Shown here piece after piece: positions 6,476 through 10,217 of a stretch of DNA of 10,217 bases. Origin of the DNA: Syntrophomonadaceae bacterium (GTDB lineage Bacteria; Bacillota_D; Dethiobacteria; DTU022). The stretch covers positions 1-10,217 of the forward strand of contig PUNU01000222.1 in the NCBI GenBank assembly GCA_003551865.1, read 5' to 3'. Below the pieces are notes generated by a model. It ran no database searches, had not been told where the DNA came from, and saw only the letters and a program-made list of their open reading frames with translations. The translations under genes were made by a program, and so were the position numbers. Position 1 is the stretch's first letter; every line of letters starts with the position of its first letter.

Positions 6476-8224
6476 TTGCGAAGGACAAAGATTGTATGCA
6501 CAGTCGGACCCAGCACCGATGATGAAGAGCAAACGGTCAAGCTGATTGAAGCGGGCATGGATGTGGCCAGGCTCAACCTTTCACACGGTACCAGTGAGGA
6601 GCATCTCCAACGGTTAGGGCTGATCCGTGAGGCCGGAAAACAGGTTAACAGGAATATCGGCTTTATGTTTGATACACGCGGGCCGGAAGTGCGAACCGGC
6701 AACCTGGACGCAGATTCGGTTACACTGGAAGACGGCCAGGATTTTATCCTTACCACGGAAGATGTAACGGGTAACAGCCGAAAAGTAAGCGTGACTTATC
6801 CGGATCTACACCGCGATATAGTCCCGGGCAGTCCCGTTATAATCGACGATGGGATGATCGTTCTCGAGGTATTGGAAGTAGCGGGCCGGAAGATAAAATG
6901 CCGTGTTGTGCACGGCGGAGAGCTGAACAGTTACAAGGGACTGAATATCCCGGGCACGCGGATCAAGATGCCCGCGCTCAACGAGGAAGATCGGGCTGAC
7001 ATCCTCACCGCCCTGGAAAACGATGTCGGCTTCCTGGCCGCTTCGTTTGCCCGCAGTGCCGAGGACATTCTCGAAGTCAGAGGTTTGATCGAAAAGCAGG
7101 GCGGAAACATCATGATCATTGCCAAGATTGAAAGCAGGGAAGGCGTTGAAAATTTCGATTCAATCCTGGAGGTGTCTGATGGAATTATGGTTGCCCGGGG
7201 GGACCTGGGGGTGGAGATTCCACCGGAGGAGGTTCCCCTCCTGCAGAAAGAGTTTATCCGCAAATGCAACCAAACAGGTAAACCGGTAATTACTGCCACC
7301 CAGATGCTGGACAGCATGATCCGCAATCCTTATCCCACCAGGGCCGAGGCAAGCGATGTAGCCAATGCCATTCTCGACGGCACCGATGCGGTTATGCTTT
7401 CCGGAGAAACGGCGGTGGGTCGTTTCCCAATCGAGTCGGTTAAAACGATGAGCCGAATTGCCGAAACCACGGAAAAGGGCATTGACTATAAAAGAATATT
7501 GGAGGAACAGGGCTTAACTATCAAGAAGTCGGTTACGGATGCAATTAGTTATGCTACCTGCCACATTGCCCACGAACTGGGAGTCAATGCCATAGTTACC
7601 TCCACCCAGTCAGGGACTACTGCGCGGATGGTCTCAAAGTACAGGCCGCGGGCGCCGATCGTTGCCGTTTCCTCACGTTCGCAAACCGCAGCCCAGCTGA
7701 CCCTGACCTGGGGGGTGCGTTCGATCATTTGCCCGCCGGTTAACACGACAGATGACATGTTTTCCAATGCGATTCAAACTTCGCTCGAAGAAGACCTGAT
7801 AAAAAACGGTGACCTGGTGGTTATTACAGCCGGGGTTCCGGTTGGTGTTTCCGGAACAACCAACCTCTTAAGGGTTGAAACCGTAGGGGAGGTCATTGTG
7901 AAAGGAACAGGAGTAGGAAAATCAGCCGTGAGCGGCAGTGCTTTTATTGCCAGGAGTCCAGGTGATATTGACAAAATGAAAGAAGGGCAAATAATGGTTG
8001 CCTACGCGACCAGCAGCGATTTTTTACCGGCCATCGAAAAAGCAGCGGCACTGGTAACGGAAGAAGGAGGGCTCACTTCACACGGAGCTATTGTAGCCAT
8101 CAACCTGGGCATACCGGCCGTAGTCGGAGTGGAAGGAGCCGTGGACGAGATTGAAAGCGGAGAAACCATCACGGTCGATGCAACCAGGGGTTTGATTTAC
8201 CGCGGTGAAGCAAACGTGCTCTAG
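6476..8224 (+). CDS. pyk: Pyruvate kinase with C-terminal PEP-utiliser domain
   Basis: This 582-residue enzyme converts phosphoenolpyruvate and ADP to pyruvate and ATP, the last step of glycolysis. From the TTG start the protein begins MRRTKIVCTVGPS, the usual family N-terminus. RLNLSHG (32-38) and DTRGPEVR (66-73) carry phosphate and K+ site residues; position 68 is Arg where many family members have Lys. IAKIESREG (215-223) holds K217 and metal ligand E219, and ARGDLG (240-245) holds metal ligand D243. MLDSMIRNPYPTRAE and the LSGETA loop follow. After the allosteric C domain comes the extra domain of about 100 residues seen in Bacillus and Clostridium enzymes, with TSHGAI (534-539, H536) resembling the phosphohistidine domain of PEP synthase; its role in pyruvate kinase is uncertain. 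No own promoter with a usable position is obvious, so read-through from dnaE or a start inside the repeat element is likely. Confidence 0.97.
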   Translation: MRRTKIVCTVGPSTDDEEQTVKLIEAGMDVARLNLSHGTSEEHLQRLGLIREAGKQVNRNIGFMFDTRGPEVRTGNLDADSVTLEDGQDFILTTEDVTGNSRKVSVTYPDLHRDIVPGSPVIIDDGMIVLEVLEVAGRKIKCRVVHGGELNSYKGLNIPGTRIKMPALNEEDRADILTALENDVGFLAASFARSAEDILEVRGLIEKQGGNIMIIAKIESREGVENFDSILEVSDGIMVARGDLGVEIPPEEVPLLQKEFIRKCNQTGKPVITATQMLDSMIRNPYPTRAEASDVANAILDGTDAVMLSGETAVGRFPIESVKTMSRIAETTEKGIDYKRILEEQGLTIKKSVTDAISYATCHIAHELGVNAIVTSTQSGTTARMVSKYRPRAPIVAVSSRSQTAAQLTLTWGVRSIICPPVNTTDDMFSNAIQTSLEEDLIKNGDLVVITAGVPVGVSGTTNLLRVETVGEVIVKGTGVGKSAVSGSAFIARSPGDIDKMKEGQIMVAYATSSDFLPAIEKAAALVTEEGGLTSHGAIVAINLGIPAVVGVEGAVDEIESGETITVDATRGLIYRGEANVL

Positions 8225-8308
8225 GTTTATGTAAACAATGTTTGGTCCGGTTGATATTTGCAGTTTTCAGTGTAACAGATCGCTTGATGCGGCGGCGATA
8301 TGCCGGAT

Positions 8309-8313
8309 GGGAG
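8309..8313 (+). promoter_or_regulatory. Ribosome binding site supporting the TTG start of the thioesterase
   Basis: GGGAG lies ten bases before TTG 8324. The alternative ATG at 8342 (Met7) has only A-rich sequence before it and no recognisable site. Confidence 0.6.
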
Positions 8314-8323
8314 ATAAAAGCTC

Positions 8324-8746
8324 TTGGCTAAAAACGAAACCATGGTCAGAGTCCGCTATAAAGATACCGACCAGATGGGTGTGGCATATTACGCCAACTA
8401 CCTGGTCTGGTTTGAGGTGGGAAGGACCGAGTTGATGAGGGAGCTCGGCCTGCCCTACCTTGAGTTTGAAAAAAGCAATATCTTTTTACCGGTTTTAAAA
8501 GCTTTTTGTGAATACAAACAACCGGCCGGATATGACGATGAACTGCAAATTGTTACCAGGCTGGAGAGTCTGCAACACGTCCGAGTTACTTTTGTTTACG
8601 AAATCCGCAGGGAAGGCAATCTGCTTGCCCAGGGTTATACCGAGCATGCTTTTATTAATGAAGCCGGGAAACCCGTGGTGCTGCGCAAATTTAGTCCCTT
8701 TTTATGGAACCGCCTGTGCACGGCACTGGAAAACCGGTCTGATTAA
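8324..8746 (+). CDS. YbgC/4HBT-family acyl-CoA thioesterase
   Basis: This 140-residue hotdog-fold protein belongs to the 4-hydroxybenzoyl-CoA thioesterase (YbgC/FadM-like) family, which hydrolyses acyl-CoA or acyl-ACP thioesters in the cytoplasm. The active-site stretch is clear: YKDTDQMGVAYYANYLVWFE (12-31), with D16 at the place of the catalytic Asp of Escherichia coli YbgC (D18), followed by RTEL on the central helix. Length is normal for the family. The TTG start is favoured by GGGAG at 8309-8313; an ATG start would shorten it by six residues. It lies 99 bases after pyk and 22 bases before the deacetylase gene, so it is probably co-transcribed with the latter. The acyl substrate cannot be told from sequence. 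YbgC proteins usually sit beside tol-pal genes in Proteobacteria; that setting is absent here. Confidence 0.9.
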   Translation: MAKNETMVRVRYKDTDQMGVAYYANYLVWFEVGRTELMRELGLPYLEFEKSNIFLPVLKAFCEYKQPAGYDDELQIVTRLESLQHVRVTFVYEIRREGNLLAQGYTEHAFINEAGKPVVLRKFSPFLWNRLCTALENRSD

Positions 8747-8758
8747 AACGAGCAAAGC

Positions 8759-8763
8759 GAGGG
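8759..8763 (+). promoter_or_regulatory. Ribosome binding site fixing the start of the deacetylase gene
   Basis: GAGGG lies five bases before ATG 8769. The frame is open back to 8508 but that part overlaps the thioesterase gene in another frame and lacks deacetylase similarity. Confidence 0.7.
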
Positions 8764-8768
8764 ATAAG

Positions 8769-9821
8769 ATGGTCAATAACGGAGAAATAATTGGTCTTGT
8801 ATATGATGATGATTACCTGATTCACACGCAGGACCGGCATCCTGAGCGCAAGGAAAGGCTTGAACATATCTTATCGGCGATCGACAAAGAAAACCTGAGA
8901 GAGAAGGTGGAAATGATCGGACCGGAACCGGCGGATGTTGATGACATAGCATTGATTCATGACCGCGGCTATATCGGTTCGATCGAAGAGGCCTGCCGTT
9001 CGGGCAGAAGTTTTTTGGACATGGATACCTACATTGTTCCCGAATCCTACCGGGTTGCCCTTCTTTCAGCAGGGGGAGCGCTGACCGGATTGCAAAAAGT
9101 TATGAGCGGTGAGCGGCGCAGGGTATTTGCCTTAAACCGGCCTCCCGGTCACCACGCCGAAAGAAACCGGGCCATGGGTTTTTGCCTCTTTAACAATATT
9201 GCCATTGCCGCGGCGGCGGCCAGGCGCGATTATGGTCTAAGCAGAATAGCCATTGTCGATTGGGACGTGCATCATGGCAACGGCACTCAGCATTCGTTTG
9301 AAGGGGAGCGGGAAATTTTATTTATTTCCACCCACCAAAGCCCCGCTTTCCCGGGCAGCGGCCGGCTCGGCGAAGTGGGAAGGAACGATGGCGAGGGTTT
9401 TACCGTGAACATCCCTCTTCCGCCGGGGTGCGGCGATGAGGAATACGGGCTCTTTTTTGAGCAGGTCATTGTTCCGATCCTGGATCAATTCAAACCGGAA
9501 CTACTGCTTGTATCCGCCGGCCAGGATGCCTACAGGCAGGATCCCCTGGCGGGGATGTCCTTGACCCAAAAGGGGTTTTATAACATGGCCGAATTACTGG
9601 CCCGGGCGGCAGACCGCTGGGCTGAAGGACGAATGCTGCTCTGCCTGGAAGGCGGATATCACCTGCAGGGCCAGGCCGGAATTATTATACAGGTCTTGAA
9701 TGCTTTGGGTGGCTGGGGGCTGCCGGTTTCCAAGCAGCAACCTGAGCTGGAGCCCGGGCGACATGCCCAAAAGAGGCTGGAAGAAGTGCTTTCCGTGCAG
9801 AGAGCTTACTGGGATCTGTAG
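8769..9821 (+). CDS. Histone deacetylase-family Zn-dependent deacetylase (AcuC/HDLP-like)
   Basis: This 350-residue protein is a bacterial member of the arginase/deacetylase superfamily, which removes acetyl or other acyl groups from lysine side chains or polyamines using one Zn2+. Visible motifs: HPERKERLEHI near the N-terminus; PPGHHA (125-130) with the catalytic His pair H128 and H129; VDWDVHHGNGTQ with Zn ligands D166 and H168; SAGQDAY with the third ligand D253; and EGGYH with catalytic Y297. The usual form of the third motif is SAGFDAH, so Gln252 and Tyr255 are atypical. Possible roles are acetyl-CoA synthetase deacetylation (AcuC-like), acetylpolyamine hydrolysis, or protein deacylation; no acs or acuA gene is in view to favour one. 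It follows the thioesterase by 22 bases, suggesting one operon. Confidence 0.92.
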   Translation: MVNNGEIIGLVYDDDYLIHTQDRHPERKERLEHILSAIDKENLREKVEMIGPEPADVDDIALIHDRGYIGSIEEACRSGRSFLDMDTYIVPESYRVALLSAGGALTGLQKVMSGERRRVFALNRPPGHHAERNRAMGFCLFNNIAIAAAAARRDYGLSRIAIVDWDVHHGNGTQHSFEGEREILFISTHQSPAFPGSGRLGEVGRNDGEGFTVNIPLPPGCGDEEYGLFFEQVIVPILDQFKPELLLVSAGQDAYRQDPLAGMSLTQKGFYNMAELLARAADRWAEGRMLLCLEGGYHLQGQAGIIIQVLNALGGWGLPVSKQQPELEPGRHAQKRLEEVLSVQRAYWDL

Positions 9822-9848
9822 AGTGTCCCCGGAAAGTTCCTGATTGGC

Positions 9849-9890
9849 TCCTGGTGCCCTGTCAATTAAGTTTGTCCAGGGTTTTTTATT
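9849..9890 (+). terminator. Weak candidate terminator formed by the element end after the deacetylase gene
   Basis: TCCTGG (9849-9854) can pair with CCAGGG (9876-9881), with one G-T pair, and six T residues follow at 9882-9887. The stem is short and the loop is 21 bases, so efficiency is doubtful. It is the only T-run behind a stem within 100 bases of the deacetylase stop, and it uses the outer end of the repeat element. Confidence 0.3.
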
Positions 9891-10088
9891 GGCAGTTATT
9901 ACAAGCCGGAGCTCAACCGGCACTAAACTCTTTAACAAAAAGCCTATATTTTTCCCGGGGGCCTGCCGTAAGCATTGCCGGTTGAGTGCCTTGCGGGACC
10001 CGGCTCAGCTCTTGGCTTGCCTGGAATTTTTCCGGCTCGTCTGAGGGCATCCCGTGCGGTCTCGACATTTGACACTTAAACCTGCATA
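9852..10088 (-). mobile_element. Dispersed GTGCCCTGTCAA element, long inverted copy
   Basis: The end GTGCCCTGTCAATTAAGT (9854-9871) is the exact inverse complement of the end of the copy before trmL (680-697). Homology to that copy resumes at AATTCCAGGC-like sequence (rc of about 10019-10028), CGGCTCGTCTG (10033-10043) and CTCGACATTT (10061-10070), ending near CTGCA at 10082-10086. Between these lies about 70 bases absent from the trmL copy, holding an 11-bp inverted repeat: CTCAACCGGCA (9912-9922) and TGCCGGTTGAG (9976-9986). No second terminal repeat was found. Non-coding. Confidence 0.7.
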
Positions 10089-10097
10089 ATTTCCATT

Positions 10098-10217
10098 GTA
10101 ACTACTCAGGCCTAACCCGCTATGCCATAGGGGACGGTTCCATCGTTTTCCCTTCGGCCTTCGCTGCGCTCAGGAACGCTCGAACCGTCCCCATGGCACA
10201 GCTTTTCACTCAACAAG
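10098..10217. repeat. Hairpin repeat element, copy 2 (right end cut by window)
   Basis: Left terminal repeat GTAACTACTCAGGCCT is at 10098-10113. From 10118 the sequence repeats bases 1-100 in direct orientation with three differences, including both arms of the GGGGACGGTTC hairpin (10130-10140 and 10182-10192). The window stops before its right terminal repeat. Together with copy 1 it defines an element of about 141 bp. Confidence 0.8.

Noticed and set aside
6931..7326. Minus-strand frame of 131 codons inside pyk
   Set aside because: It is a shadow of pyk, whose metal-site motifs fall exactly here; the antisense peptide is Ser/Arg/Pro-rich without family features.
8225..8323. Gap between pyk and the thioesterase searched for a terminator or riboswitch
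   Set aside because: Only a very short dyad near 8226-8237 is present, without a T-run; nothing supports a regulatory RNA.
8508..8768. Upstream extension of the deacetylase frame by 87 codons
   Set aside because: It overlaps the thioesterase gene in another frame and lacks deacetylase similarity. ATG 8769 has its own ribosome binding site and gives a normal family length.

Overview
The window looks like an ordinary housekeeping stretch of a Bacillota (Firmicutes) chromosome, probably of the Clostridia (Desulfotomaculia/Syntrophomonadia type); the genus cannot be read from the sequence. Reasons: moderate-to-high GC, strong AGGAGG-type ribosome binding sites with GTG and TTG starts, a DnaE with an intact metal-binding PHP domain, and a long pyruvate kinase with the extra C-terminal PEP-utiliser domain that is common in Bacillus and Clostridia.

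Layout. Positions 1-744 hold no gene but several repeats: a hairpin element (1-121), a fragment of a dispersed element (about 122-190), a C/G-rich hairpin cluster with a quadruplex motif (about 288-463), and a second dispersed-element copy (about 556-701) ending next to the next gene. Then come trmL (745-1203, +), another element copy in the 1204-1541 gap, an AI-2E/PerM-family membrane protein on the minus strand (1542-2618), and a divergent promoter region containing a 9-bp inverted repeat. On the plus strand follow dnaE (2798-6244), a near-complete repeat element filling the gap (6260-6442), pyk (6476-8224), a YbgC-type thioesterase (8324-8746) and an HDAC-family deacetylase (8769-9821). The tail (9822-10217) holds another element copy and a second copy of the hairpin element.

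Genes together. dnaE and pyk are replication and glycolysis genes often neighbours in Bacillota. The thioesterase and deacetylase lie 22 nt apart and are probably co-transcribed, perhaps by read-through from pyk. No coding sequence looks like a novel defence or biosynthetic system.

The most interesting content is between the genes. A mosaic family of non-coding elements, with ends reading about GTGCCCTGTCAA, sits in four gene gaps and has interchangeable internal parts. A second hairpin family, bounded by GTAACTACTCAG-type inverted repeats, lies at both edges of the window. Both look like MITE or REP-type elements mobilised in trans; no transposase is present here.
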